Positions 34,402 through 43,432 of a DNA stretch of 64,000 nt are shown here, in pieces (within the stretch, counting starts at the first letter, position 1; every line of letters starts with the position of its first letter). The notes under the pieces were generated by a model. It saw nothing but the letters and a program-made list of their open reading frames with translations, ran no database searches and was not told where the DNA came from. The position numbers were made by a program, and so were the translations under genes. Source of the stretch: Actinomadura latina NBRC 106108 (GTDB lineage: Bacteria; Actinomycetota; Actinomycetes; Streptosporangiales; Streptosporangiaceae); the NCBI RefSeq assembly GCF_001552195.1, contig NZ_BCQS01000003.1, positions 868,001 through 932,000 on the forward strand. Direction: 5' to 3'.

Positions 34402-36797
34402 TGGTCACCTCCGACCGAGCCGAGGCCGCCGGCCGCGCCCGGTTCGGCGGCGGCCGGGGCGGATTCTCCGCGCAGCGCGCGCCAGACGCGTTCGGGCGTG
34501 CACGGCATCGGCACGTCCGTCACGCCGCGCGGGCGCAGCGCGTCCACGATCGAGTTGACGACCGCGGGGGTGGAGGCGATCGTGCCCGCCTCACCGACGC
34601 CCTTCACGCCCATGGGGTTGGTCGTCGCGGGCGTCTCGGTGCGGTCGGTCGTGAACGTCGGCAGGTCCGCCGCCGACGGGATCAGGTAGTCGGCCATGGT
34701 CGTCGTGGTGAGGTTGCCCTCCGCGTCGTACACGGCCTCCTCGTACAGCGCCTGGGCGATGCCCTGCGCGAGCCCGCCGTGGACCTGCCCCTCCACGATG
34801 AGCGGGTTGACGACCTTGCCGACGTCGTCCACCGCCACGTACTTGCGTATCTTCACCATCCCCGTCTCTGTGTCGACCTCCATCGCGCACAGGTGCGTGC
34901 CATGCGGGAAGGAGAAGTTGTCCGGGTCGAACGTGGCGTCGGAGTCCAGTGAGGGCTCGATGCCGTCCGGCAGGTCGTGCGCGGCGAATGCGGCCAGCGC
35001 GACCTCCTGCATCGTCTTCCCCTCATCCTGGACGCCCCGGACGCTGAACCGCCCGGCGGTGAACTCCAGGTCCTGCTCGGACGCCTCCAGCAGATGCGCG
35101 GCGATCGTGCGGGCCTTGTCGACGACCTTCTCGCAGGCGGAGAACAGCGCGACCCCGCCCACGGCCAGCGAACGGGAACCGTACGTGTCCATGCCCTTGT
35201 GCGAGATGGCCGTGTCGCCGTGCAGGACCTTCACGTCCTCGAACGGGACACCGAGCTTGTCCGCCGTGATCTGTGCCCAGGCCGTCTCGTGGCCCTGCCC
35301 ATGCGCGGACGAACCGGTGACCACCTCGACCTTGCCGGACGGCAGAACCCGCACGGCCGCGTGCTCCCAGCCGCCGGCGCCGTACGACAGCGAACCCAGC
35401 ACCCGGGACGGCGCGAGCCCGCACATCTCCGTGAACGTGGACACCCCGATGCCGAGCTGCACCGGATCCTGCCGTTCTCGCCTGTCGGCCTGTTCAGCGC
35501 GGAGTTTGTCGTACTCGAACAGCTCCAGGGCCTTGTCCGTCGCCGCCTCGTAGTTGCCGGAGTCGTACGTGAGGCCCGCGATCGTCTCGTACGGGAACTC
35601 CTCGTGCTTGATCCAGTTGCGGCGCCGCACCTCGATGGGGTCGATGCCCAGTTCGGCGGCCAGATCGTCCATGATCCGCTCGATCGCGAACGTGGCCTCC
35701 GGACGGCCCGCGCCCCTGTACGCGTCCGTGGGCATCTTCGTTGTGAACACGCCCGTGCAGGTGAACGAGAGCGCGTCCATCTTGTAGATGCCGTTGAACA
35801 TGAACGCGCCCAGCAGCGGGATGCCGGGCGTGACCAGCATGAGGTACGCCCCCATGTCGGCCAGCAGATCCACCTTCAGGCCACGGATCCGGCCGTCCTG
35901 CTCGGCGGCGAGCGTGAGCCGCTGGATCTGGTCCCGTCCGTGGTGGACGGTCATGTTGCCTTCGCTGCGCGTCTCCGTCCACTTGACCGGGCGGCCGAGC
36001 CTGCGGGCCAGCAGCAGCGCGAGGACCTCCTCCCCGTACACCTGGAGCTTGGAGCCGAAGCCGCCGCCGACGTCCGGTGCGACGACCCTGATCCGGTGCT
36101 CGGGGATACCGGTGACCGTGGCCAGCATCAGCCGCAGGATGTGCGGGATCTGCGTGGCCGAGTACAGCGTGAACTCGTCCCCTTCCGGGACGCACAGAAC
36201 CGACCTCGGCTCCATCGCCGTGGGGATGAGCCTCTGCTGGACGTAGCGGCGCTCAATGACGACCGGCGCGTCCCTCATCGCGGCGTCGAGATCTCCGTTC
36301 TCGAACACCCACGTGTAGGACTTGTTCGTGCCCAGGTCGTCATGGACCAGGTCGGCGCCCTCGGCCAGTGCCGCCTCCATGTCCACAACCGCGGACAGCG
36401 GCTCGTAGTCGACGTCGATCTCTTCCAGGGCGTCCACGGCCGCGGTCTTGTCGCGGGCGACGACGCATGCGACGGGCTCGCCGACGTAGCGCACCTCGGT
36501 CACCGCCATGGGCGGGTGGTCCGGGTGCTTCATGTCCTCGGTGACGACCCACGCGCATGGCAGCGACCCCTGCTCTTCGGCGAGGTCCTGGCCGCTGAAC
36601 ACGGCGACCACACCGGGGCTCTGCTTGGCGCGCGAAGTGTCGACGTTCGTGACCCGGGCGTGCGCGATCGGGCTGCGCAGGAACGCGACGTGCAGCGTCC
36701 CCGCCGGGGTCATGTTGTCGGTCCACCGGGTCCGGCCGGTGATGAGCCGTGCGTCCTCCGACCGCTTGCGCGGGCTGCCGACCTCCTGCACGGTCAC
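34398..36797 (-). CDS. coxL: Molybdenum hydroxylase large subunit, form II CoxL-like
   Basis: Catalytic molybdopterin subunit, 799 residues. It starts [20 protein letters not shown] after AGGAGG. Xanthine-oxidase-family signatures are clear: [14 protein letters not shown], the active-site loop AYRGAGR at about residues 359-365, [12 protein letters not shown], and [20 protein letters not shown]. True CO dehydrogenases (form I) carry AYXCSFR in that loop; this enzyme has the form II AYRGAGR, so CO oxidation is doubtful and an aldehyde or N-heterocycle may be the substrate. It overlaps coxS and coxM by four bases each. Confidence 0.93.
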   Translation of the reverse strand: MTVQEVGSPRKRSEDARLITGRTRWTDNMTPAGTLHVAFLRSPIAHARVTNVDTSRAKQSPGVVAVFSGQDLAEEQGSLPCAWVVTEDMKHPDHPPMAVTEVRYVGEPVACVVARDKTAAVDALEEIDVDYEPLSAVVDMEAALAEGADLVHDDLGTNKSYTWVFENGDLDAAMRDAPVVIERRYVQQRLIPTAMEPRSVLCVPEGDEFTLYSATQIPHILRLMLATVTGIPEHRIRVVAPDVGGGFGSKLQVYGEEVLALLLARRLGRPVKWTETRSEGNMTVHHGRDQIQRLTLAAEQDGRIRGLKVDLLADMGAYLMLVTPGIPLLGAFMFNGIYKMDALSFTCTGVFTTKMPTDAYRGAGRPEATFAIERIMDDLAAELGIDPIEVRRRNWIKHEEFPYETIAGLTYDSGNYEAATDKALELFEYDKLRAEQADRRERQDPVQLGIGVSTFTEMCGLAPSRVLGSLSYGAGGWEHAAVRVLPSGKVEVVTGSSAHGQGHETAWAQITADKLGVPFEDVKVLHGDTAISHKGMDTYGSRSLAVGGVALFSACEKVVDKARTIAAHLLEASEQDLEFTAGRFSVRGVQDEGKTMQEVALAAFAAHDLPDGIEPSLDSDATFDPDNFSFPHGTHLCAMEVDTETGMVKIRKYVAVDDVGKVVNPLIVEGQVHGGLAQGIAQALYEEAVYDAEGNLTTTTMADYLIPSAADLPTFTTDRTETPATTNPMGVKGVGEAGTIASTPAVVNSIVDALRPRGVTDVPMPCTPERVWRALRGESAPAAAEPGAAGGLGSVGGDQ

Positions 36798-37285
36798 GGC
36801 GTCACCTCCTGCCCGGCGGGCTCGCGCATGTCGCTCGCCGCTCGCCGCACCGCCTTGACGATGTTCTGGTAGCCGGTGCACCGGCACAGGTTGCCTTCGA
36901 GGCCCTCCCGGACCTCGTCCTCGGACGGGTCGGGGTTCTCCCGCAGCAGATCGAGCGACGCCATGATCATGCCGGGCGTGCAGTAGCCGCACTGGAGCGC
37001 GTGCTCCTCGTGGAAGGCCTTCTGCATCGGATGCGGGGTGCCGTCGACGCCGAGTCCCTCGACGGTGGTCACATCGCGGCCGTCCGCCTGGACGGCGAGC
37101 ACGGAGCAGCTCTTCACGCTCATCCCGTCCATCAGGACGGTGCAGGCTCCGCAGTTGCTGGTGTCGCACCCGACCGGGGTCCCGACCTTCCCCAGCCGTT
37201 CGCGCAGATAATGGACGAGAAGCAGGCGCGGTTCGACGTCGTCCTCATACGTCGCACCGTCTACCTCGACACGGATACGTGGCAT
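36794..37285 (-). CDS. coxS: Molybdenum hydroxylase iron-sulphur subunit (CoxS)
   Basis: Small subunit, 163 residues, with two [2Fe-2S] clusters. The plant-ferredoxin-type cluster is [16 protein letters not shown] with a further cysteine in [10 protein letters not shown]. The second is [10 protein letters not shown] and [16 protein letters not shown] at 37285 with GGGAG six bases upstream; the open frame beyond has no coding character. First gene of the coxS-coxL-coxM operon. Confidence 0.93.
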   Translation of the reverse strand: MPRIRVEVDGATYEDDVEPRLLLVHYLRERLGKVGTPVGCDTSNCGACTVLMDGMSVKSCSVLAVQADGRDVTTVEGLGVDGTPHPMQKAFHEEHALQCGYCTPGMIMASLDLLRENPDPSEDEVREGLEGNLCRCTGYQNIVKAVRRAASDMREPAGQEVTP

Positions 37286-37623
37286 GCGTTTCTCCCAGGG
37301 ACGTCTCGGTGTGGACATGGAGAAGAGAGGTCCCCAGGGGCGGGGCGCGCTGGTCAGGCCACGTCATCGGGGCCACCTCCGTGGAAGGCGACCCTACGAA
37401 CCTATGCCGCGGTTGAATGCCGTACTAGCCCCCGACGTCGCATATTTACCGACGTCTGGCCCAATGATGGCCAGTGCACGCGAAGCAGAACCGGCCAGGC
37501 TATCGGACCGACGATGCCGTCGTCAGTGACACCGCCGCACCGCTGGACCGCCCGATCGCCGCGTCGCCCGGGGTGTGCCGATCTCTGGGGCGATGAGCTG
37601 GGATTGCGGGGTAGGAGGCCGTT
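37286..37623. other. Intergenic region: cox promoter side and leader of a small gene
   Basis: No gene is seen in these 338 bases. The middle is more AT-rich. It contains the direct repeat CCGACGTC at 37432-37439 and 37449-37456, followed by an inverted repeat CTGGCC/GGCCAG (37456-37474). These could bind a regulator of the cox operon, whose promoter must lie here on the minus strand. Confidence 0.4.
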
Positions 37624-37719
37624 ATGTTCCTCTTCTTCTCGTCTCGCCTCGGATGCCTGGGATCGCTGATCGTGACGCTGATCCTGAGCGGGCTCGTCTA
37701 CCTGGTCATCAGCCGCTGA
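37624..37719 (+). CDS. Small single-pass membrane protein (31 aa)
   Basis: Begins MFLFFSSRLGCLGSLIVTLI, with a hydrophobic span over most of its length and a basic C-terminus (VISR). AGGAGG stands five bases before the ATG, which strongly supports translation. No family function recognised; similar tiny membrane proteins occur in related actinomycetes. Confidence 0.65.
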   Translation: MFLFFSSRLGCLGSLIVTLILSGLVYLVISR

Positions 37720-37896
37720 CACGCCCGCGATCGGTTTGACAAGGGGCGGCGGTGCGTGTCTTCTTGGGTGCGTGACCGAGCGCGTGTCGACTGACAGCCC
37801 CGTGGCCCTGCGCCGCGCGGCCAGCGCGCTGTGTCCTTCGTGTTGTCGCTGAACCCGTTCTCACCGGCCGACACTCGTACACGAAGGACCTTTCTC

Positions 37897-38310
37897 ATGG
37901 TTCCCGACCTCACCATGCGTGGCCAGGACGATCCGCACGGCCGCGCGGTCGCCGTCCGCCCGCCCACCGCGGGGCAGCTCGCCGCTCGCGTCCGGGAGCT
38001 GGCCGCGCGCCCCGACGAGTGGTGGCGGCTCGTCCGGTTCGACGCCGACCGCCCGCGGAACGTCCCGCTGGACGATGAGACCTGGCTGACGACCTGGCTG
38101 ACGACGTGGCCGCCCGGACACGGCGGGACCGTGCACGGCGGCGTCAGCACCCTGGTCGCCGGCGAACTGGCCGTCGTCACGATCACCGAGCGCGGTGTCA
38201 CCGAGCGGCCGCTGCGCGCCAACCGCGTCCGCGTCCACGGCGCCTCGCAGGCGCTGACGAACCCCGGCCCGGCCTTCGCCGTCAGCCTGCACGCCGGCGT
38301 GGCCCGCTGA
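37897..38310 (+). CDS. Cysteine-dioxygenase-like cupin, metal ligands degenerate
   Basis: Protein of 137 residues resembling bacterial cysteine dioxygenases (WWRLVRFDADRPRNVPLDDE; TWPPGHGGTVHGG; VSTLVAGEL). Active relatives have a HDHG metal-binding motif at the position that here reads TVHGG, and the later HVH is also absent (VHGASQ), so catalysis is doubtful. A 12-base tandem duplication (38080-38103) gives the repeated WLTTWLTTW. ATG at 37897 with AAGGA nine bases upstream. Ends three bases before the convergent TetR stop. Confidence 0.65.
   Translation: MVPDLTMRGQDDPHGRAVAVRPPTAGQLAARVRELAARPDEWWRLVRFDADRPRNVPLDDETWLTTWLTTWPPGHGGTVHGGVSTLVAGELAVVTITERGVTERPLRANRVRVHGASQALTNPGPAFAVSLHAGVAR
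38080..38103 (+). repeat. In-frame 12-bp tandem duplication
   Basis: ACCTGGCTGACG is present twice in succession with no differences, adding four residues to the cupin-like protein. Confidence 0.85.
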
Positions 38311-38313
38311 GCC

Positions 38314-39018
38314 TCAGCCGGCGTCGTCGGTGAGGTAGCGGGACGCGGCCTCCCGGCCGATCAGCGGGAGCAGCGCGAAATAGGTCAGCGAGGGCAGCAG
38401 CGACGAGAGTTCCCCGGGCTCGCCGGTCTCCATCTGGACGTGGATCGCGCTGTAGATGCCGCCGACGATGGCGTCCACCACGGCGACCGGGACGGGCGGC
38501 AGGGACGGGCGGGTGAGGAAGTCGCGGAACCGGGCGAGGTTGTCCAGGCGCGCCTGCCGGACCTGCGGGCCCGCCGCGTTCACCTCCACCAGCGACACCC
38601 GCGCGAACCTGGGCTCGCGGGCGAGGGCGGCGAGCAGCGCGCGCAGGGCGGCGTGGACGCCGTCCGGCTGGTCCGCGGCCGACTCGTACGCCTGCGTCAT
38701 GCGCCGGAGCAGGATGTCCATGCCGCGCTGGTAGGCGGCGAGGAAGCATTCGTCCAGGTCGGCGAAGTGCGCGTAGAACGTCTTCTTCGTGACGCCGGCG
38801 CCCTCGGTGACGCTGCTGATCGTGGTGTGCGCGTAGCCGCGCTCCGAGACGACCTGGACGAACGAGTCGATCAGCCGTTCACGCTGGATGCCGGCGACGG
38901 TCTCGGGGGAGAGGCCGTGCCGTCCGGGCTTGATGGCGCGGCCCGGATCCAGCGCGGAGCGAGACCCGGGCAGCACCTCCGTGCGTCCCGCCTCGGGCGG
39001 CCCGGTCTGCCCTGCCAT
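38314..39018 (-). CDS. TetR/AcrR family transcriptional regulator
   Basis: Protein of 234 residues with an N-terminal Gly/Pro-rich extension. The helix-turn-helix is at about 47-92 (LIDSFVQVVSERGYAHTTISSVTEGAGVTKKTFYAHFADLDE, in parts), and the C-terminal ligand domain is helical. ATG at 39018 preferred; a GTG at 39036 is in frame. The target is unknown; its neighbour is the small membrane protein and PspC-type gene group on the same strand. Confidence 0.82.
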   Translation of the reverse strand: MAGQTGPPEAGRTEVLPGSRSALDPGRAIKPGRHGLSPETVAGIQRERLIDSFVQVVSERGYAHTTISSVTEGAGVTKKTFYAHFADLDECFLAAYQRGMDILLRRMTQAYESAADQPDGVHAALRALLAALAREPRFARVSLVEVNAAGPQVRQARLDNLARFRDFLTRPSLPPVPVAVVDAIVGGIYSAIHVQMETGEPGELSSLLPSLTYFALLPLIGREAASRYLTDDAG

Positions 39019-39098
39019 CGAACCCCATTCCGTCACCTGCCGTCGGGCTCACACTACTTCCCGTTCCGGGAGTGCGGGGAGGCGTGATCGCGGCGATG

Positions 39099-39302
39099 TC
39101 AGCGCAGGTGGCGGCGGCGTCCCCGGGTCAGCACCCGGACGGTCCCGACGAGACCGAGCCCGATCAGCACCACGGGGGCCAGCACCGTGGCGGAAAGGAT
39201 GGGCTCGTCCGTCAGGCCCTCGGCGAGGAACAGCCCGGCGAGGGCGAGGAAGAACACCCCGGTCACCGGGCCCGCCGGGTCGAACCGGTATCGCTTGGCC
39301 AC
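39099..39302 (-). CDS. Small two-span membrane protein (67 aa)
   Basis: Two hydrophobic segments (PAGPVTGVFFLALAGLFLA and ILSATVLAPVVLIGLGLVG) with a basic tail. GTG at 39302 with AGGGGG six bases upstream; a GTG at 39320 would overlap the preceding gene. It follows the PspC/LiaF-like gene by ten bases, so it belongs to that operon and likely to the same envelope function. Confidence 0.65.
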   Translation of the reverse strand: MAKRYRFDPAGPVTGVFFLALAGLFLAEGLTDEPILSATVLAPVVLIGLGLVGTVRVLTRGRRRHLR

Positions 39303-39312
39303 GTCGTTCCCC

Positions 39313-40608
39313 CTAGGCACGGTGCACGTCCACGTCTCCGACCTTGCTGCGTATCCGCAGCTCGATCACGGGCGGGTTCCCGCCGGGGGTCTCGGGTTCC
39401 AGGACGCGGGTGACCTTGGCGTTCGGCCCGCTCGTCGTCCGTTGCTGGATGCGCAGGTCGCCGAGCGCGATCCGGGCGTCCACCATGACGCGGGCGGCGG
39501 CCGGGATCGTGACCTCGAGGCCGCCGAGGCCCACCTGCGCGTCGATCGTGACGCGCTGCCCGGGGGCCATCGGGAGGGCGGTGAGGTCGAGGTCGCCCTG
39601 GCCGACGCCCACCTTGTAGGTCTGGTTCGTCTGGGACACGTCGGTGGGGCGCCAGTCGATGTCCCCGTACTCGGCGTTGCGCGGCATGTCGCCCACCACG
39701 GTCGTCGTCAGCATGCTGAGGGTCAGCAGGGTGCCCGCCGTGGCGAGGCCGTGCGTGCGGAACCAGCCGCCGAGGACGAGGCCGAACCCGACGACCGCGA
39801 GCGCGGGCGCCATGACGATCAGCCAGGAGTCGGGCGCCGGGTATCCCTTCGCGACGGGGATCATCGCCGCGCCCGCGGCCATGGCCAGCAGCACCGTGAT
39901 CGTGGCCGCCGGCGACCCGCCGCCGCATCCGTCCTTCTCGGGCGCCTTCTTGGCCGCCTTCGCCGCCGCCGGAGCCTCGTCGGCGAGGGCGTCGGCGCGC
40001 GTGGCCGAGTACTCGGCGAGGTCGATCATGCCCGCGGGCAGCCCGCCGCCCGCCGGCCGCTCCCCGGACAGGTCCTTGTAGAGGGACACGCCGCCGACGA
40101 TCACGTCCTCCGACCGCGTCCACGCGGCGGACGGCTCCGGCGGGTGCCCGGCGAGCCGCTCGGGGACGGACCGCGCCGCCGCCACCAGGTCCGCGCCGCG
40201 CGAGTGCGCGACGACCAGCACCAGCCCGAACACCACCATGACGGCGATCGCGTCGGTGTAGGCCCCGCCGAACAAGGTCAGCGCGACGCCGACGCACAGC
40301 AGCGCGCCCAGGATCGACAGGACGGCCTGCGCGTCGAACCACCGCTTGAAGAACTGCTCCGCGAGCGACGACTCGCCGGGGCTCGCGGGCATCAGCAGCA
40401 CCGCCGCGATGTAGAGGAGGATCCCCTGCCCGTGCGCCAGCACGAGGATCGCGAAGCCCACGCGGAAGACGACGGGGTCGATGCCGGTGTAGCGGCCGAG
40501 GCCGGTGCACACGCCGGCGAGCAGCCGCCGGTCCGCGTCCCGCGCCAGCCGCTGGTAGCCCTGGTCCGTCCGCTCTTGCGTCTTCTGCTCGCCGTCCATG
40601 CCTGCCAT
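39313..40608 (-). CDS. PspC domain membrane protein with LiaF-like C-terminus
   Basis: Protein of 431 residues. The N-terminal PspC domain is about 25-75 (LLAGVCTGLGRYTGIDPVVFRVGFAILVL). Further membrane segments follow (ALLCVGVALTLFGG, AIAVMVVFGLVLVV, then three around 240-330). The C-terminal soluble beta domain has the short-repeat pattern of LiaF/DUF2154 proteins (GDLDLTALPMAPGQ; IDAQVGLGGLEVTIP; RIALGDLRIQ). Divergent from a PspC-type histidine kinase and response regulator, which strongly suggests one envelope-stress circuit in which this protein modulates the kinase. Confidence 0.85.
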   Translation of the reverse strand: MAGMDGEQKTQERTDQGYQRLARDADRRLLAGVCTGLGRYTGIDPVVFRVGFAILVLAHGQGILLYIAAVLLMPASPGESSLAEQFFKRWFDAQAVLSILGALLCVGVALTLFGGAYTDAIAVMVVFGLVLVVAHSRGADLVAAARSVPERLAGHPPEPSAAWTRSEDVIVGGVSLYKDLSGERPAGGGLPAGMIDLAEYSATRADALADEAPAAAKAAKKAPEKDGCGGGSPAATITVLLAMAAGAAMIPVAKGYPAPDSWLIVMAPALAVVGFGLVLGGWFRTHGLATAGTLLTLSMLTTTVVGDMPRNAEYGDIDWRPTDVSQTNQTYKVGVGQGDLDLTALPMAPGQRVTIDAQVGLGGLEVTIPAAARVMVDARIALGDLRIQQRTTSGPNAKVTRVLEPETPGGNPPVIELRIRSKVGDVDVHRA

Positions 40609-40643
40609 CGTGGCCCTTCACCGCCCGCGCGCGGTATCGGGGA

Positions 40644-40688
40644 CGTCCCTGACCCGACCCTGAACCGGGTTCCGGGGTGCGTCCCTGA
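40644..40688. promoter_or_regulatory. Direct repeat in the divergent PspC promoter region
   Basis: CGTCCCTGA occurs at 40644-40652 and again at 40680-40688, 36 bases apart in the 141-base divergent gap. This is the expected place for a LuxR-type response-regulator site. Confidence 0.35.
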
Positions 40689-40749
40689 TGCGGTCCGGGC
40701 GGGCGCGTGTGACGATCGGTGGCGTGGGAGTACCGAGGAAGGGGCGGCG

Positions 40750-41940
40750 GTGAGCCAGGAGACGGCGGAGCTGCCGGACGCGGCGCCGGTGCGTCCGCCC
40801 GCGCTGGAGCGCTCCGCCGAGGGCGGGCTCGTGGCGGGGGTGTGCCGCGGGCTGGCCGGCCATCTGGGCGTGGACGTGCTGCTCGTCCGGGCCGCGTTCG
40901 TGCTGCTGACGGTGGCGAGCGGGTTCGGCGTCGCCGCGTACGCCGCGTTCTGGATCCTCGTCCCGGCACCGGAGCGGGCCCCGGCGGCCGACCGGCGGCG
41001 CGGCCGCGACTGGGGCCAGCTGCTCGCCTACGCGGCGGTCACGCTGGGCCTCGCGGCGCTGCCGTGGGGCGCGGCGGGGATCGTCCAGTGGGCGCTGTGG
41101 CCGTTCATCGTCGGCGGCGTCGGCGCCGCGATCCTGTGGCAGCAGGCCGACCGCGACCAGCGGCAGCGGTGGACGCTGCCGCTCCGGGAGCGCTGGCTGC
41201 GCAGCCTGCTCGGCCTGCTGCTGGTGGTCGGCGGCATCGGCGGCGTCGTCGTGCAGAACGTGGAGGCCGACCAGGCGCGGTCCGTGATCATCGCCATGGC
41301 GATCATCCTGACCGGGGTCGCGGTGATCGTGACGCCGTGGGTGGTGCGGCTCTGGCAGGACCTGGACGCCGAGCGCCACGAGCGCATCCGCTCCCAGGAG
41401 CGCGCCGAGCTGGCCGCGCACATCCACGACTCGGTGCTGCACACGCTGACGCTGATCCAGCGGAACGCGCACGACATGCGGGAGGTGCAGCGGCTCGCCC
41501 GGTCCCAGGAGCGGACGCTGCGGACCTGGCTGTACGAGCCGCGCGCCGACCCCGACCAGACGTTCGCCGCCGCGATCAGGGAGCTCGCCGGGGAGGTCGA
41601 GGACGACCACGGCGTGCCGATCGAGATCGTCTGCGTGGGCGACACGGCGCTGGACGAGCGGCTCGGCGCGGCGCTGCAGGCGGCGCGGGAGGCGATGGTG
41701 AACGCCGCCAAGTACTCGGAGGCGCCGTCGGTGTCGGTGTACGCGGAGGTGGAGAGCGACGCGATCGCCGTCTTCGTCCGCGATCGCGGCAAGGGGTTCG
41801 ACCTCGAACAGGTCCCCGGGGACCGGATGGGCGTGCGAGGGTCCATCATCGGACGTATGGAGCGCAACGGCGGCAAGGCGACCGTCCGCACCGCGCCGGG
41901 CGAGGGCACCGAGGTGCGTTTGGAGATCAGGAAATCGTGA
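40750..41940 (+). CDS. PspC-domain sensor histidine kinase
   Basis: Membrane kinase of 396 residues. An N-terminal PspC domain (GLVAGVCRGLAGHLGVDVLLVRAAF) is followed by several membrane spans to about residue 205. The HisKA_3-type dimerisation helix has its phospho-accepting His in AELAAHIHDSVLHTLTLIQ. The ATPase domain has AAREAMVNAAKYSEAP, FVRDRGKGFD and MGVRGSIIGRME. GTG start after GGAAGGGG. Overlaps the response regulator by four bases. Confidence 0.9.
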   Translation: MSQETAELPDAAPVRPPALERSAEGGLVAGVCRGLAGHLGVDVLLVRAAFVLLTVASGFGVAAYAAFWILVPAPERAPAADRRRGRDWGQLLAYAAVTLGLAALPWGAAGIVQWALWPFIVGGVGAAILWQQADRDQRQRWTLPLRERWLRSLLGLLLVVGGIGGVVVQNVEADQARSVIIAMAIILTGVAVIVTPWVVRLWQDLDAERHERIRSQERAELAAHIHDSVLHTLTLIQRNAHDMREVQRLARSQERTLRTWLYEPRADPDQTFAAAIRELAGEVEDDHGVPIEIVCVGDTALDERLGAALQAAREAMVNAAKYSEAPSVSVYAEVESDAIAVFVRDRGKGFDLEQVPGDRMGVRGSIIGRMERNGGKATVRTAPGEGTEVRLEIRKS

Positions 41941-42578
41941 GCGAGGCGCTGAAGAGGGTCGTGCTGGTCGACGACCACCAGATGTTCCGGACGGGCGTCA
42001 AGGCGGAGCTGGGCGGCGGCGTCGAGATCGTCGGCGAGGCGGGCGACGTCGACGAGGCGGTCGCGGTGATCCGCGGGGTGCGGCCGGACGTGGTGCTGCT
42101 GGACGTCCACCTGCCCGGCGGCGGGGGCATCGAGGTGCTGCGGCGGCTGCACGGCTCCGTCGCGTCCAAGTTCCTCGCGCTGTCGGTGTCGGACGCGGCG
42201 GAGGACGTGATCGGGGTCGTCCGGGGCGGGGCGCGCGGCTACGTCACCAAGACGATCTCGGGGCCGGAGCTGACGGACGCGATCGGCCGGGTCGCGGAGG
42301 GCGACGCCGTGTTCTCCCCCCGCCTCGCCGGTTTCGTGCTGGACGCGTTCGCCGCCACCGACGTCCCGGCGGTCGACCCCGAGCTGGACCAGATCACCCA
42401 GCGGGAGCGGGAGGTCCTGCGGCTGATCGCGCGCGGCTACGCCTACAAGGAGATCGCGAAGGAGCTGTTCATCTCCGTCAAGACGGTGGAGACGCACGTG
42501 AGCAGCGTGCTGCGGAAGCTGCAGCTGTCGAACCGGCACGAGCTGTCCCGGTGGGCTGCCGCCCGCCGCCTCGTGTAA
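41937..42578 (+). CDS. NarL/LuxR-type response regulator
   Basis: Protein of 213 residues. The receiver domain has its acidic pocket in VVLVDDHQMFRTG and phospho-acceptor Asp in DVVLLDVHLPGGGG. The C-terminal LuxR helix-turn-helix is QREREVLRLIARGYAYKEIAKELFISVKTVETHVSSVLRKLQL (in parts). GTG start overlapping the kinase stop. Probably binds the divergent region ahead of the kinase and PspC/LiaF genes. Confidence 0.92.
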   Translation: MSEALKRVVLVDDHQMFRTGVKAELGGGVEIVGEAGDVDEAVAVIRGVRPDVVLLDVHLPGGGGIEVLRRLHGSVASKFLALSVSDAAEDVIGVVRGGARGYVTKTISGPELTDAIGRVAEGDAVFSPRLAGFVLDAFAATDVPAVDPELDQITQREREVLRLIARGYAYKEIAKELFISVKTVETHVSSVLRKLQLSNRHELSRWAAARRLV

Positions 42579-42636
42579 GCCGTATAGCGGGCATAGCGGC
42601 TGAAAGCGGTGTCAGCGGCCGATACAGTCGCTGGTC

Positions 42637-43377
42637 ATGGCATATCCACCCCCCGGACCCGGATATCCGGGTTCCCAGCCGCCGTACCCGCCCCCTCCGC
42701 CGCCGGGCCCCGGCTACGGGTCGCCGTACGGCAACGACAAGACCAACGGCCTGGCGGTCGCGGCGTTCGTCACCGGGCTGCTCGGCTGCTTCGGCGTCCT
42801 CGGGCTCATCCTCGGCGCGATCGCGCTGAGCCAGATCGGCCGGAACGGCGGCCGCGGCCGCGGTTTCGCGATCGCGGGCATCATCTTCTCCTGCCTGTGG
42901 ATCGTCACGGGCGTCACCATCGGCGTCATCGCCGCGAACAGCGACTCCTCCGGCGGCGACCGGGCCACGCCGAGCGTGACCCGGACCAAGCCGAAGGAGG
43001 TGGACGCGAAGAAGATGAAGCTCGGCGACTGCATCAACGACAACACGGCCGCGGCCAACCCGTCCGCGTCCGAGCCGGTCGAGGTCGAGAGCGTCAAGAT
43101 CGTCCCGTGCACGTCGCCGCACGACGGCGAGGTGACGGCGGTCTTCCGGCTGTCCGGCAGCACTCTGCCGCCGGAGGCGCAGCTGCGGCGGCTGGCCTCG
43201 GACGGCTGCAAGATCCGCACGCGGGCGAGGATCAGCCGCGACCCGGCGGCGGGCAGCCTCGCGAACTCCTACTACTACCCGACCGACGACTCGTGGCGGC
43301 AGGGCGACCGCTCCGTCACCTGCGTCGCCGTGGCGGCGGACGAGGGCACGAAGCTCACCCGCCCGCTGCAGCGCTGA
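42637..43377 (+). CDS. DUF4190 / septum-formation-type membrane protein
   Basis: Protein of 246 residues. A Pro/Gly/Tyr-rich cytoplasmic N-terminus (1-33) precedes two membrane segments in a DUF4190 domain (LAVAAFVTGLLGCFGVLGLI and GFAIAGIIFSCLWIVTGVTI). The extracytoplasmic part resembles the septum-formation domain (LGDCINDN; KIVPCTSPHDGEVTAVFRL) with four cysteines that may form disulphides. Fifty-nine bases after the response regulator, perhaps part of its regulon. Confidence 0.78.
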   Translation: MAYPPPGPGYPGSQPPYPPPPPPGPGYGSPYGNDKTNGLAVAAFVTGLLGCFGVLGLILGAIALSQIGRNGGRGRGFAIAGIIFSCLWIVTGVTIGVIAANSDSSGGDRATPSVTRTKPKEVDAKKMKLGDCINDNTAAANPSASEPVEVESVKIVPCTSPHDGEVTAVFRLSGSTLPPEAQLRRLASDGCKIRTRARISRDPAAGSLANSYYYPTDDSWRQGDRSVTCVAVAADEGTKLTRPLQR

Positions 43378-43384
43378 CGATCCC

Positions 43385-43428
43385 GGCGTCCGCCGGGCGG
43401 CCGGCCCGCCGCCCGGGCCCGGGACGCC
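43385..43428. terminator. Compound hairpin between convergent genes
   Basis: Outer arms GGCGTCC/GGACGCC and inner arms GGGCGG/CCGCCC nest within the gap between the septum-type gene and the serine hydrolase. It likely serves both directions. Confidence 0.6.
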
Positions 43429-43432
43429 CCGC

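Noticed and set aside
34398..36797. True aerobic carbon monoxide dehydrogenase
   Set aside because: The active-site loop is AYRGAGR (form II), not the AYXCSFR of CO-oxidising form I enzymes.
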